The notes under the pieces: model-generated
The model's input: the letters and a program-made list of their open reading frames with translations, nothing else
Database searches by the model: none
Told to the model about the DNA's origin: nothing
Made by a program: the position numbers and the translations under genes
Shown: one piece after another, positions 56,630-64,000 of the stretch
Position numbering within the stretch: position 1 is the stretch's first letter
Layout: every line of letters begins with the position of its first letter
Origin: Chitinophagaceae bacterium
Lineage (GTDB): Bacteria > Bacteroidota > Bacteroidia > Chitinophagales > Chitinophagaceae
Assembly (NCBI GenBank): GCA_023957575.1
Contig: JAMLGU010000001.1
Span: 558,001 to 622,000, forward strand
Length of the DNA: 64,000 nt
Reading direction: 5' to 3'

Positions 56630-58324
56630 ATGAAAAGTTCAAGAATCATTTGGGCATTCGTGGCAGTTTTTCTTAGTTTGAGTACTGCTTTTGCCCAGGT
56701 AAACCAACCTCATTCTATTTATGGAGCAGTTCCTCTTACGGATTTAAACTACTACAATGCCAAACAATTACCTCAACACAATGAGTTTTTGGCAGGTACT
56801 TACGACTATCCTGCAAAACCCAGAGATATGTGGGAGTTTGGAGTAAAAGGTGGTTTATTTAATATTATTGGTGATGTAAAACCTATTATTCCCACATGGG
56901 GCTTTGGTGCCCATTTAAGAAAGGCATTGGGGCACACTGTTTCACTTCGTTTAGAGTATTTGTATGGAACAGGTAAAGGTCAGGACTGGAAGCCTTCGGT
57001 GGGGTATAAATACGGTGGTTACGCCAATCCCTGGTTTTACAGATATACTAAAAACAGCGTGCTTCCGGAGGGCAGTGTATGGAACCCAATAGAATATCCT
57101 GCAGTTTATTACAACTATAAAACCATTGTACAGGAGTTAAGTCTGCAAATTTTGGCAAATATTCACAATATTCGTTTTTATAAGGACCAAACAAGTTTGA
57201 CGTTTTATGCCATTGGCGGTTTGGGTCTTACAACCTGGAGAGGCCGTGTGGATGCAATGCGTGAGATCAGAGGAGACGAAGAAAGCGCCGCTTATGATTT
57301 TTCAAAAATCAAATATTCCTTTGATAGAAAAGATCGTAAGGATATTCTTAAACAAATAAATGACCTTATTAATCATGAGTATGATACTCCTATTGAAAGA
57401 GATCCCAGCAGTCGTTATTCTCACATGTTTGCAGGAACCATTGCTCCCGGAGTAACAGGCGGTTTCGGATTGGCTTTTCGTGTGAATCCAAGAATTAATA
57501 TCGCCATTGAAGATAAACTTACTTATAATAAATCTGATTTGTTAGACGGTCAGCGCTGGGCGAATGACGGCTCTTTAACTGCTGATAAAGATGTGTATAA
57601 TTATTTGACTGTAGGCTTGAACTTCAACCTTGGCGCCAAAAAGAAAAGAGTGGAACCGCTTTACTGGCTGAATCCGCTTAATTATGCTTACAGCGAAATC
57701 CGCAATCCAAATCTGATGAGGATTCCACCGCCCATTTTGATTGACTCTGATGGCGATGGCGTTATTGACCAGTTTGATCTGGAGCAAACTCCTCCCGGAT
57801 GCCCTGTTGATACTCATGGTGTAAGCCTTGATACAGATGGTGATGGTGTTCCTGATTGCAGAGACAAAGAAAAAATCACTCCTACTTATTGCCAGCCTGT
57901 TGACGCTGATGGCGTAGGTAAATGCCCTTGTCCTGAAGGTTGTGCGGCAGCTGTACCCGAGTGTTCAGTTCTTTTAGGTGCATTACCAAGTGTATCATTT
58001 GCGCCTAATTCAAATGTTCTTTCCAAAGATGCACAATCAGCATTGGCAAATGCAGCATCCAGAATAAGAGCTAATCCTACATGTAAAGTAGTAGTAGTAG
58101 GATACTGCGCTGCTACCAAGAGACAACAGCAACTGAGCTGGGATCATGTAAATAAAGTGATTACTTACTTAGTAGAGAAAGAAGGAATCAGTGGCGATAG
58201 ATTCATCTTCAGTTCCGGTCAGGAAGGCGGAGATTGCAACACCGTAGATTTGCGTGCAGCAGCTCCTGGTGAAGATGGACCTAACACAGTGGCTCCTCCA
58301 CACCCCAATCTTCGTAAAAAATAG
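56630..58324 (+). CDS. OmpA-family outer-membrane protein with thrombospondin type 3 repeats
   Basis: 564 residues. Signal peptide SSRIIWAFVAVFLSLSTAFAQ, then a beta-barrel domain (about 60-350; WEFGVKGGLFNIIGDVKPI, LRLEYLYGTGKGQ, VTGGFGLAFRVNPRINIAIEDKL), then calcium-binding type 3 repeats (DSDGDGVIDQFDLEQTPPGCPVDTHG; DTDGDGVPDCRDKE), a Cys-rich linker (CQPVDADGVGKCPCPEGC), and a C-terminal OmpA domain (LPSVSFAPNSNVLSKDAQSALANAASRI; VVVVGYCAATKRQQQLSWDHVNKVI) that should bind peptidoglycan. It links the outer membrane to the wall. Common in Bacteroidota; a strong terminator follows. Confidence 0.93.
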   Translation: MKSSRIIWAFVAVFLSLSTAFAQVNQPHSIYGAVPLTDLNYYNAKQLPQHNEFLAGTYDYPAKPRDMWEFGVKGGLFNIIGDVKPIIPTWGFGAHLRKALGHTVSLRLEYLYGTGKGQDWKPSVGYKYGGYANPWFYRYTKNSVLPEGSVWNPIEYPAVYYNYKTIVQELSLQILANIHNIRFYKDQTSLTFYAIGGLGLTTWRGRVDAMREIRGDEESAAYDFSKIKYSFDRKDRKDILKQINDLINHEYDTPIERDPSSRYSHMFAGTIAPGVTGGFGLAFRVNPRINIAIEDKLTYNKSDLLDGQRWANDGSLTADKDVYNYLTVGLNFNLGAKKKRVEPLYWLNPLNYAYSEIRNPNLMRIPPPILIDSDGDGVIDQFDLEQTPPGCPVDTHGVSLDTDGDGVPDCRDKEKITPTYCQPVDADGVGKCPCPEGCAAAVPECSVLLGALPSVSFAPNSNVLSKDAQSALANAASRIRANPTCKVVVVGYCAATKRQQQLSWDHVNKVITYLVEKEGISGDRFIFSSGQEGGDCNTVDLRAAAPGEDGPNTVAPPHPNLRKK

Positions 58325-58344
58325 TTAAAATAAAAAATTCGATT

Positions 58345-58378
58345 AAAAACCGTTCTGAGCGTCAGGGCGGTTTTTTTT
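58345..58378 (+). terminator. Terminator of the OmpA-family gene
   Basis: AACCG with CGGTT, extended by TTCTGA and TCAGGG (two G-T pairs), gives an 11-bp stem with a GCG loop and is followed by eight T. Confidence 0.9.
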
Positions 58379-58432
58379 ATGCCATGAGTGGAACCTTCTA
58401 ACTGCCATCAATTCACCCACGCCTCACCCCAG

Positions 58433-58452
58433 CCCTCTCCTCACGGAGAGGG
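58433..58452. repeat. Perfect 8-bp hairpin in a non-coding stretch
   Basis: CCCTCTCC and GGAGAGGG around TCAC, within the longer string CCTCACCCCAGCCC. It is a compact dispersed-repeat-like palindrome of the type found in many intergenic regions. No gene is encoded here; a weak open frame across it is not convincing. Confidence 0.6.
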
Positions 58453-58500
58453 AGTAGGATTCGTATATGTTTCAGATAAAGCGGTAAAGGAGATAAAAAG

Positions 58501-58732
58501 CGCAGCGAAGCGGAGAAATCTCACCATTATAAAAACAACGTCATTTCGTAGCGAAGCGAAGAAATCTTATCGTTCAGGAAGCAAAAGATTTCTCACTCCG
58601 CTTTGCTCCGTTGAAATGACGATGCTATTGAGGTGTCATTTCTTAGCCTCCCTCGCCGTCATTTCGCAGCGAAGCGGAGAAATCTTATCCTTTTGGAAAC
58701 GAGGAGATTTCTAATTGCACTTCGCCTCATTC
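58501..58732. repeat. Cluster of REP-like palindromic elements
   Basis: Copies of a motif like GTCATTTCGCAGCGAAGCGG followed by AGAAATCT occur at 58540-58569 and 58658-58687 in one orientation, an inverted copy at 58586-58620, and partial copies at 58501-58521, 58635-58643 and 58704-58732. Each contains an internal CGC-AGCGAAGCG palindrome. This matches the pattern of REP elements and their flanking inverted partners, which are mobilised by Y1 transposases like the dead copy at 38083-38697. No gene is credible here. Confidence 0.8.
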
Positions 58733-58761
58733 TAATCTTCATATCTTTTCATTCCTCTCAG

Positions 58762-58825
58762 CCTTAACCTTAACCTTAACCTCAATCTCAATCTCAATCT
58801 CAACCTCAACCTCAACCTTAATCTC
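58762..58825. repeat. Hexamer tandem repeats (CTTAAC / CTCAAT / CTCAAC)
   Basis: About ten imperfect 6-bp units, mainly CCTTAA and CTCAAT or CTCAAC variants. Reverse-complemented they are GAGATT, GAGGTT and AAGGTT units, the same family as the polA linker tract at 55239-55304. Confidence 0.85.
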
Positions 58826-58874
58826 GAAAAATCACACATCAAAGCAGAATTATCTTTATATTTGCGCTCCTTTT

Positions 58875-58946
58875 GGTCCCGTAGTTCAATGGATAGAATA
58901 GAAGTTTCCTAAACTTTAGATACAAGTTCGATTCTTGTCGGGACTA
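58875..58946 (+). tRNA. tRNA-Arg(CCT)
   Basis: A 72-nt cloverleaf: acceptor GGTCCCG with CGGGACT (a G-T pair at position 1), D stem GTTC/GAAT, anticodon stem GAAGT/ACTTT with loop TTCCTAA (anticodon CCT, reading AGG), T stem ACAAG/CTTGT with loop TTCGATT, discriminator A. CCA is not encoded. A -7 box TATATTTG lies at 58857-58864, 10 bp before the 5' end. All arms pair, so the call is strong although no covariance model was run. Confidence 0.9.
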
Positions 58947-59183
58947 CTACTTTCTTTTTTTGACGATTATTGGAATGATGTTCGTTTCTCCGTTACTTTC
59001 TTTTAGCTACGATAATCAGCTTTAGGCTGTAAGCTATAGGCTATAAGCAAATAAGCCGTTGGCTTTAGGCAGTTGACAATCAGTAATCTGTAATCTGCAA
59101 TCAAAAATCTCAAATCTCAAATCTCAAATCTAACCTTAGGCCATTAGCCATTAGCTATTAGCAATCTCATATCTCATATCTAA

Positions 59184-59344
59184 AATCTGCAATCTGCAAT
59201 CTGCAATCTGCAATCTGCAATCTGCAATCTGCAATCTGTAATCTGCAATCTGTAATCTGCAATCTGCAATCTGTAATCTGTAATCTGCAATCTGCAATCT
59301 GCAATCTGTAATCTGCAATCTGCAATCTGCAATCTGCAATCTGT
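59184..59344. repeat. Heptamer tandem array (AATCTGC/AATCTGT), about 23 units
   Basis: A 161-bp run of period 7, mostly AATCTGC with some AATCTGT. Because the period is 7, it reads in every frame as a repeating peptide (LQIADCR), so the open frame across it is an artefact. Looser related units (AAATCTC, ATATCTC) flank it from about 59105 to 59380. The whole gap 58947-59446 holds no gene apart from these repeats and AT-rich text such as GGCTTTAGGC and GCCATTAGC. Confidence 0.9.
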
Positions 59345-59446
59345 AATCATAAATCTCATATCTCAAATCTCATATCTAATTTCATTATTCCTTAACTTTA
59401 CCAATAAACGCTTTCATCCACAATAAAAATAACTTCTTATTCGAAA

Positions 59447-60196
59447 ATGAGTTTCAAATTACTTATTGCCGACGAAAACAAAGATTCCAGAGATTTGATA
59501 AAATTTAAAATCGAATCCGTTTTCGACAATCAGGCACAATTGGTTTCAAGTTGTTCCAATCCTTCCGAAACAATCGGTTGTATTTTTATTCATCAGCCGG
59601 ATATCGTGGTGCTGGACATCAAAATGTTTGAGCATCATCATCTTACCGCATTAGAAAGACTGCTTACCTACCATCCGGTGCAGCTAAAAGTGATCATTAT
59701 TGCCACAGAAAAACAACTTCCTTTAATTCAGCGGGTGGTAGAGATTGGTATTGCCGGATTGCTGATAAAGCCGGTGAGTACTGATGATCTGCAAAAAAGC
59801 CTCACAAAAATATTATCTAAGCATCATCATCATCATCGAAACCATCACGCTCCGGATGAATTTATTACCTTTAAATCCAACAGAGCCAAACTGCTCGTGA
59901 ACCAGCAGGATATACTTATTATAGAATCGCAACGCAATATTAGCAAAATCACACTTCATGATGGGTCCGAAAAAACCATCAATGAAAATATTACTTCTAT
60001 CGAAAACAGGCTCACTATCCGCGACCTGCAAAGGGTGGACAAAAGCACCATCATCAATACTTCAAAAATTATCTATCTGGATAATGATATTTACAATAAA
60101 AGTTGTAAATTGCGTCTTGCATCAGGTGATGAATTAATAAAACCATTAAGCAAAGCAGGAGTGGAACGCTTATATAAAATGACGATAAACAAGTAA
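59447..60196 (+). CDS. LytTR-family response regulator with His-rich linker
   Basis: 249 residues. An N-terminal receiver domain has the acidic pair (LLIADENKDSRD), the predicted phospho-acceptor Asp57 in PDIVVLDIKMFEHHH and Lys in GLLIKPVSTDDLQ. A His-rich linker (SKHHHHHRNHHAPDEF, about 124-139) precedes a LytTR DNA-binding domain (ITFKSNRAKLLVNQQDILIIES; RNISKITLHDGSEKTINENI; RVDKSTIINTSKIIYLDND). No sensor kinase gene is next to it, so its partner is elsewhere or absent. It lies just after the heptamer array. The poly-His linker could bind metal, but that is not established. Orphan regulators are common in Bacteroidota. Confidence 0.9.
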   Translation: MSFKLLIADENKDSRDLIKFKIESVFDNQAQLVSSCSNPSETIGCIFIHQPDIVVLDIKMFEHHHLTALERLLTYHPVQLKVIIIATEKQLPLIQRVVEIGIAGLLIKPVSTDDLQKSLTKILSKHHHHHRNHHAPDEFITFKSNRAKLLVNQQDILIIESQRNISKITLHDGSEKTINENITSIENRLTIRDLQRVDKSTIINTSKIIYLDNDIYNKSCKLRLASGDELIKPLSKAGVERLYKMTINK

Positions 60197-60390
60197 AAAA
60201 GTTTAGGACGAAACAGTTTTTTTAGTCATTTTGTCCTTTATTTAACGTTTTATGTCCTCAATGTTAAAAATGTAATAATTTAATTAGTAATCTTGTGCAG
60301 ATATTCATTAATTTATAACAATTTAAAGCTGCGTAAGCCGAAAAGCAGATGAAGAAGAGAGTAGGCATTAATCTTTAAACTTTTAACTTT

Positions 60391-63096
60391 ATGAGACGAA
60401 TTTTTTTCTCAATTATGATTCTAAGCCTCGTATTGGTTTTAGATGCTTGTAAAAAAGGCGATACCGGTCCTGCCGGTCCTGCCGGTCCTACAGGTCCGCA
60501 AGGCGCTGCCGGTGCTCAAGGCGCTGCCGGTGCTCAAGGCCCTGCCGGAGCTAAAGGCGCTACCGGTGCCGATGGTACCAAAATTTTATCTGGAACAGTT
60601 GCCCCTACCTCTGCGGTTGGTGTAGCCAACGATTTTTACATTGACCTTACTGCCATGAAGCTTTACGGTCCCAAAGCTGCTGACGGCACTTGGGGTACCG
60701 GTAAAGACATGAAAGGTGCTCAAGGCGCTCAAGGCGCAAATGGCGCTACTGGTCCTGCCGGTCCTGCCGGTGCTAATGGCGCTACTGGTGCTACCGGCGC
60801 TGATGGTCCACAAGGTCCACAAGGCCCAGTAGGTCCACAAGGCCCACAAGGCCCACAAGGCCCACAAGGCCCTGCCGGAGCTAACGGTTCTAATTTCATA
60901 GCCGGTTCCGGAGCTCCTACTTGTGCTATTGGTGCTCCTGGCGATTTCTATTTCGATATCGTTACTTCCAAATTGTATGGTCCTAAAGTAGGTAGTACCG
61001 GCGACTGCTGGGGCGCTGCTACAGCTATCGGTGTTACCGCTACTCCAAGAACTTTCTTCTTAGATGTTAAAATAGGTAACACTGCTAATGGTCCGCAAAA
61101 TGATATTGGTTTATTTGATGCCGGAACACTTTTGGATGATTGCGTAAATGGTACTTCTACCAAAGTTTCTACCTGGCATGATACTACCTTAACAGTTGAC
61201 AAATCCATAGTTTTTGCATCTCCTTATAAAATGCAGGAATATGATGCGCAAATCATTACCGGAAATACAGTATTTGGTCCTTATGCAGGATGGTGGGATG
61301 CCAATGGTCGCGAAATCCTGTTTATTGACGAGGCTCAGTCAGGAGCTTTCCCTTGGGATCATGACCAACAATATATGATTCCTGCAAGAGTTCTGGACCT
61401 TGCCAACTCTGTAGGTCGTATGTTTATTTATACTAGAGATACCAGAAATATCAATTACGTGAACTCACTGCGTGATGCAGCTAAAACAATGACCTCCGGT
61501 GGTAGAAATGGTTACAACTGGATTACAGATCCTTACTGGCATGCAAACATCACTCCTGGTCCAAACGGACCAAACAACGGACCGTATCCACATATTTGGT
61601 CTTCACCTTCTATTGGCGCTGAGTTCAGTGGATTGCCTTATGTATTTGGCGGCCCGCCCAGCAATAACGGTGCAGGTAACATCTATGGTCCTGGTAATGG
61701 TACAGCAGCCGGTGGTTTAAGATATGGTCGTGGTGCTCCTCAGTATGACTGGACAAATGCTACCAAACCAAATGTTACTCCTGGTATGATGATTTATGGT
61801 ATGACTCAGCAACTTTATGATTTCATTACACATGATGTTACTGGTCAAACATATAACACATTGTGTACCTGGATGTATGCAGAAGCTGTAAACGGCGTTA
61901 CCGGCGACAGAACTGCAAAAGCAGGCGATTGGTTGGCTTTCTATCCTTTCTGGAAAAAGAAAGACAAAGTTAGTACAGGTGATAACTACGACTTTGTGTT
62001 AAGAAAACAAATCAGTCTGAACTTAGGTCAAATCAGATATGGTACAGGACAATGGAAAGATTTAGATGGTAATTTGACAGCATTGGGCGCTGCATGGACT
62101 TATGCAAGAGACAGTGCAAGTGTTGACTTTAGTTTCACATATCCCACACCGGCTGGTTATGCACCTGATGATTATTCTACAGGAAAGAATTTAAGTGATT
62201 TGACAATTGCTTCAAAAACCGGTAATTCTATTGATCATGCAGTAACTCCATATATTTATGATTACTTTACTACATTAAATCAGAGAGTTCCATATGCAGG
62301 TCCAATGAATTGTTATGATAATCTGTGGGCATCTTCTACTGCTGCCGCTCCCTCACCTGTAGCTACTCCTGGTTCTGTAACTCCTGCTGTTAACAACAAT
62401 ATGAGATTAAGGAGTTTCTTCAACAGCTGGATTTCGTTGAACAATAATGGTAGTTGGCCGGTGGAATCTAATGGTTCCGGTATTGGAAACGGAAGTGGTC
62501 CTATTAATGATTATGGTAAAAACCATAGTGATGGTGGCGCTTACGATGTAACTCCTCCTGCTATGACTTTTGACCATTGGACACATTATAACGGTAAAAA
62601 GGCATACACAAATACTAATGTTCCTTATGGATTAAATAATATACCGGCTCCTCCGGTTGATGCAGATTATCCTTGGGGTGGTATCGTTATCCGCAATGGT
62701 ATCATTTATGTAAACTATTATATTGCTAATGGTGGTTCCATAAGCCGTTGTGGTACTCGTCTTCCTTGGCAGGAACAAGGTTATGAAGGACCAAGTGTAC
62801 CTTATATGTACACTTCACCATATTGGCAGTATAACGGTAGCACCTTTACATATAGCTTCCTGTTACCTAAGGGTTATGGTAGCTTTACCAGTCCACATAC
62901 TTATAATACCAATGCGTATGCAAGTGGTCCATGGCCTGGTAATCAGAATTTCTCTTGCCAAGGTCAGTATTTCAAAGGCGACTTTATTCCTAAAGCAAAT
63001 TACAGAGATGATATGCTGATTAGGTTTAAAATTCAAACTATTCCTTCAAGCCGCCATACAGGTATTGTGGCAAAGGATAAAGCAAATATTAATTAA
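60391..63096 (+). CDS. Large collagen-like lipoprotein
   Basis: 901 residues. Lipoprotein signal [18 protein letters not shown] (lipid Cys20) leads directly into a collagen Gly-X-Y tract (about 24-63; [18 protein letters not shown]), a small module ([28 protein letters not shown]), a second Gly-X-Y tract (about 112-166; [11 protein letters not shown]), and a second copy of the module ([28 protein letters not shown]). The remaining about 650 residues are aromatic, Asn- and Gly-rich and unrecognised. The two near-identical modules alternate with the collagen tracts, which suggests internal duplication. Cell-surface and possibly trimeric (inference). A terminator follows. Confidence 0.88.
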   Translation: MRRIFFSIMILSLVLVLDACKKGDTGPAGPAGPTGPQGAAGAQGAAGAQGPAGAKGATGADGTKILSGTVAPTSAVGVANDFYIDLTAMKLYGPKAADGTWGTGKDMKGAQGAQGANGATGPAGPAGANGATGATGADGPQGPQGPVGPQGPQGPQGPQGPAGANGSNFIAGSGAPTCAIGAPGDFYFDIVTSKLYGPKVGSTGDCWGAATAIGVTATPRTFFLDVKIGNTANGPQNDIGLFDAGTLLDDCVNGTSTKVSTWHDTTLTVDKSIVFASPYKMQEYDAQIITGNTVFGPYAGWWDANGREILFIDEAQSGAFPWDHDQQYMIPARVLDLANSVGRMFIYTRDTRNINYVNSLRDAAKTMTSGGRNGYNWITDPYWHANITPGPNGPNNGPYPHIWSSPSIGAEFSGLPYVFGGPPSNNGAGNIYGPGNGTAAGGLRYGRGAPQYDWTNATKPNVTPGMMIYGMTQQLYDFITHDVTGQTYNTLCTWMYAEAVNGVTGDRTAKAGDWLAFYPFWKKKDKVSTGDNYDFVLRKQISLNLGQIRYGTGQWKDLDGNLTALGAAWTYARDSASVDFSFTYPTPAGYAPDDYSTGKNLSDLTIASKTGNSIDHAVTPYIYDYFTTLNQRVPYAGPMNCYDNLWASSTAAAPSPVATPGSVTPAVNNNMRLRSFFNSWISLNNNGSWPVESNGSGIGNGSGPINDYGKNHSDGGAYDVTPPAMTFDHWTHYNGKKAYTNTNVPYGLNNIPAPPVDADYPWGGIVIRNGIIYVNYYIANGGSISRCGTRLPWQEQGYEGPSVPYMYTSPYWQYNGSTFTYSFLLPKGYGSFTSPHTYNTNAYASGPWPGNQNFSCQGQYFKGDFIPKANYRDDMLIRFKIQTIPSSRHTGIVAKDKANIN

Positions 63097-63120
63097 TTAA
63101 TTTAGTTAATTGAATATCAA

Positions 63121-63150
63121 AAAAAAGACCGGATTTCCGGTCTTTTTTTT
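63121..63150 (+). terminator. Terminator of the collagen-like gene
   Basis: AAAAAGACCGG and CCGGTCTTTTT pair with an ATTT loop, continuing to a T-run. It is contained in the N-terminal extension of the next open frame, so that gene must start downstream, at 63176. Confidence 0.9.
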
Positions 63151-63175
63151 TATTTTTGAAAAAATTATTTCGATA

Positions 63176-63625
63176 ATGAATATGAAAAGGCTTTTATGGG
63201 GCTTGGCTGTTTTTATTCTGTTTGGGGCATGTAACGGTTTAGGAAATGGAGATAAAAATTATGTAAAGAACTATGGCAGTGGCATTGCATCAGGTAAAGA
63301 CGATTCTACCACTATTAGGTGGGAAAGTACTTTCTATGATTTAGGCGTACGTAAAAGAGGCCCCGATATTGATGTGGAATATACATTTAAAAATACAGGT
63401 GATAAGCCTTTTTTAATTGATTCAATTTATGGCACCTGTGGTTGCACTTTATTCGATTTTCCGCGCAAACCTGTTGCTCCAGGGAAATCGGGCTCGGTTA
63501 CCATAAGGTATGTAAGCAGTGAGCAACCACTTGCAATTATGCAAAGAAGTATTTATTTGAAAACCAACACCAAAGGTCATCCTTATCATACCTTAGCTTT
63601 TCACATCGAGTTATCTGAAAAGTGA
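63176..63625 (+). CDS. DUF1573 lipoprotein
   Basis: 149 residues from ATG 63176 (an ATG six bases later is possible; a start at 63110 is excluded by the terminator). Predicted lipoprotein signal KRLLWGLAVFILFGAC. The DUF1573 fold follows: IRWESTFYDLGVRKRGPDIDVEYTFKNTGDKPFLIDSI, then YGTCGCTLFDFPRKPVAPGKSGSVTIRYVSS, ending AFHIELSEK. The conserved GTCGC is present. Family function is unknown; it is an Ig-like envelope protein of Bacteroidota. A -7 box TATTTTTG at 63151-63158 precedes it. Confidence 0.85.
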   Translation: MNMKRLLWGLAVFILFGACNGLGNGDKNYVKNYGSGIASGKDDSTTIRWESTFYDLGVRKRGPDIDVEYTFKNTGDKPFLIDSIYGTCGCTLFDFPRKPVAPGKSGSVTIRYVSSEQPLAIMQRSIYLKTNTKGHPYHTLAFHIELSEK

Positions 63626-63774
63626 TTCAGGGAATAGCGCTGGAATCTATTGTAGCAAGTGGGGCTTTTTCGATGCTTTTTAGAATGGAGTAGCATCTTT
63701 TTAAATAGTTAGAATTCAAAAATATTAAATTTTCTATTTAACAAAAAATTGGTTAAAAGCAAGTCCGACTTTTT

Positions 63775-63782
63775 TATCTTTG
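63775..63782 (+). promoter_or_regulatory. Bacteroidota -7 box (TATCTTTG)
   Basis: TATCTTTG fits the TAnnTTTG consensus, with TTG at 63749-63751 (spacer 23 bp, longer than usual). The next start codon is 76 bp downstream at 63858. The gap 63626-63857 otherwise shows no gene or RNA that I can support. Confidence 0.45.
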
Positions 63783-63857
63783 CAGCTGTTTGGTTAACCT
63801 TCAAGGATAAATTGTTGGACAACTAATTGAAATACAAACTATTATAAAATACTAAAA

Positions 63858-64000
63858 ATGAAACGAATAATTAAAATTGGGCTGCTTTTAATGTTATCGG
63901 GCATACTTATTGTCTCCTGTAAATCTTCGGATAAGGAAAATCAGGATGAAAATGCTATTGATATGGAAAGTGAGGCTGCGATACGTGAAATGTTAGTTCA
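63858..64000 (+). CDS. Lipoprotein, truncated by the window end
   Basis: 47 codons without a stop: MKRIIKIGLLLMLSGILIVSC followed by an acidic polar stretch (KSSDKENQDENAID, MESEAAIREM). The signal peptide with Cys21 is clear, so this begins a lipoprotein. The remaining domain is outside the window, so function cannot be assigned. Confidence 0.7.
   Translation, partial: MKRIIKIGLLLMLSGILIVSCKSSDKENQDENAIDMESEAAIREMLV

Noticed and set aside
58388..58714. A 108-codon plus-strand open frame after the OmpA-family terminator
   Set aside because: It runs through the hairpin and REP-like palindromes, and its peptide shows no family pattern.
59151..59366. A 71-codon minus-strand open frame with a repeating LQIADCR peptide
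   Set aside because: It is the heptamer tandem array read in one frame. Period 7 makes an open frame in any frame; there is no ordinary codon usage or flanking coding signal.

Overview
The window looks like a chromosomal segment of a Bacteroidota bacterium, most likely near the Chitinophagaceae. The reasons are: the Bacteroidota promoter elements TTTG-N18..20-TAnnTTTG in front of several genes, no obvious Shine-Dalgarno sequences, a cytochrome b558-type sdhCAB operon, a TonB-dependent receptor, tandem DUF4878- and DUF5362-like proteins, and a large type II-C Cas9 with a 46-nt repeat typical of the phylum. The species assignment is inference only.

Layout. 1-0.8 kb: LptF/G permease cut by the window edge. 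1-2.7 kb: START-like protein and WecA/MraY-like sugar-phosphate transferase. 2.8-9.8 kb: a TetR-regulated tripartite RND efflux operon ending in a strong terminator. 9.9-16.3 kb: a secreted repeat protein, a papain-like peptidase, a YyaL/DUF255 protein and convergent uvrC. 16.5-21.5 kb: thrA-thrB-thrC preceded by a short Thr-rich leader ORF with hairpins (a thrL-like attenuator). 22.2-25.9 kb: sdhCAB with an inverted repeat inside its promoter. 25.9-33.6 kb: housekeeping and envelope genes (NlpC/P60, ppa, two lipoproteins, DUF5009 acyltransferase-like protein, two DUF5362-like membrane proteins, miaA, a pRiA4b ORF-3-like protein, yqgE).

33.6-42.5 kb is the accessory heart of the window: a type II-C CRISPR-Cas locus. 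A minus-strand tracrRNA with its own promoter and terminator lies divergent from cas9 (1440 aa). Cas9 is followed by a dead Y1/REP-type transposase, cas1, cas2, a terminator, and an array of 20 repeats and 19 spacers. Beyond the array are a hicAB toxin-antitoxin module whose hicA is frameshifted at an A8 tract, a HicB-type operator set between the promoter boxes, and an isolated decayed repeat abutting rpe.

42.5-56.3 kb: rpe, mrdA-rodA (cell elongation), two outer-membrane proteins, TM2 and DUF2752 proteins, a NatAB-like ABC exporter and polA. 56.6-64 kb: an OmpA-family protein, a non-coding repeat region (REP-like palindromes, hexamer and heptamer tandem repeats, tRNA-Arg), a LytTR regulator with a His-rich linker, a collagen-like lipoprotein, a DUF1573 protein and a truncated lipoprotein.

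I did not find a convincingly unknown multi-gene system. The observations most worth checking are the thrL-like attenuator in a Bacteroidota thr operon, the tracrRNA/array polarity with the orphan repeat, and the frameshifted hicA behind an intact autoregulated promoter.
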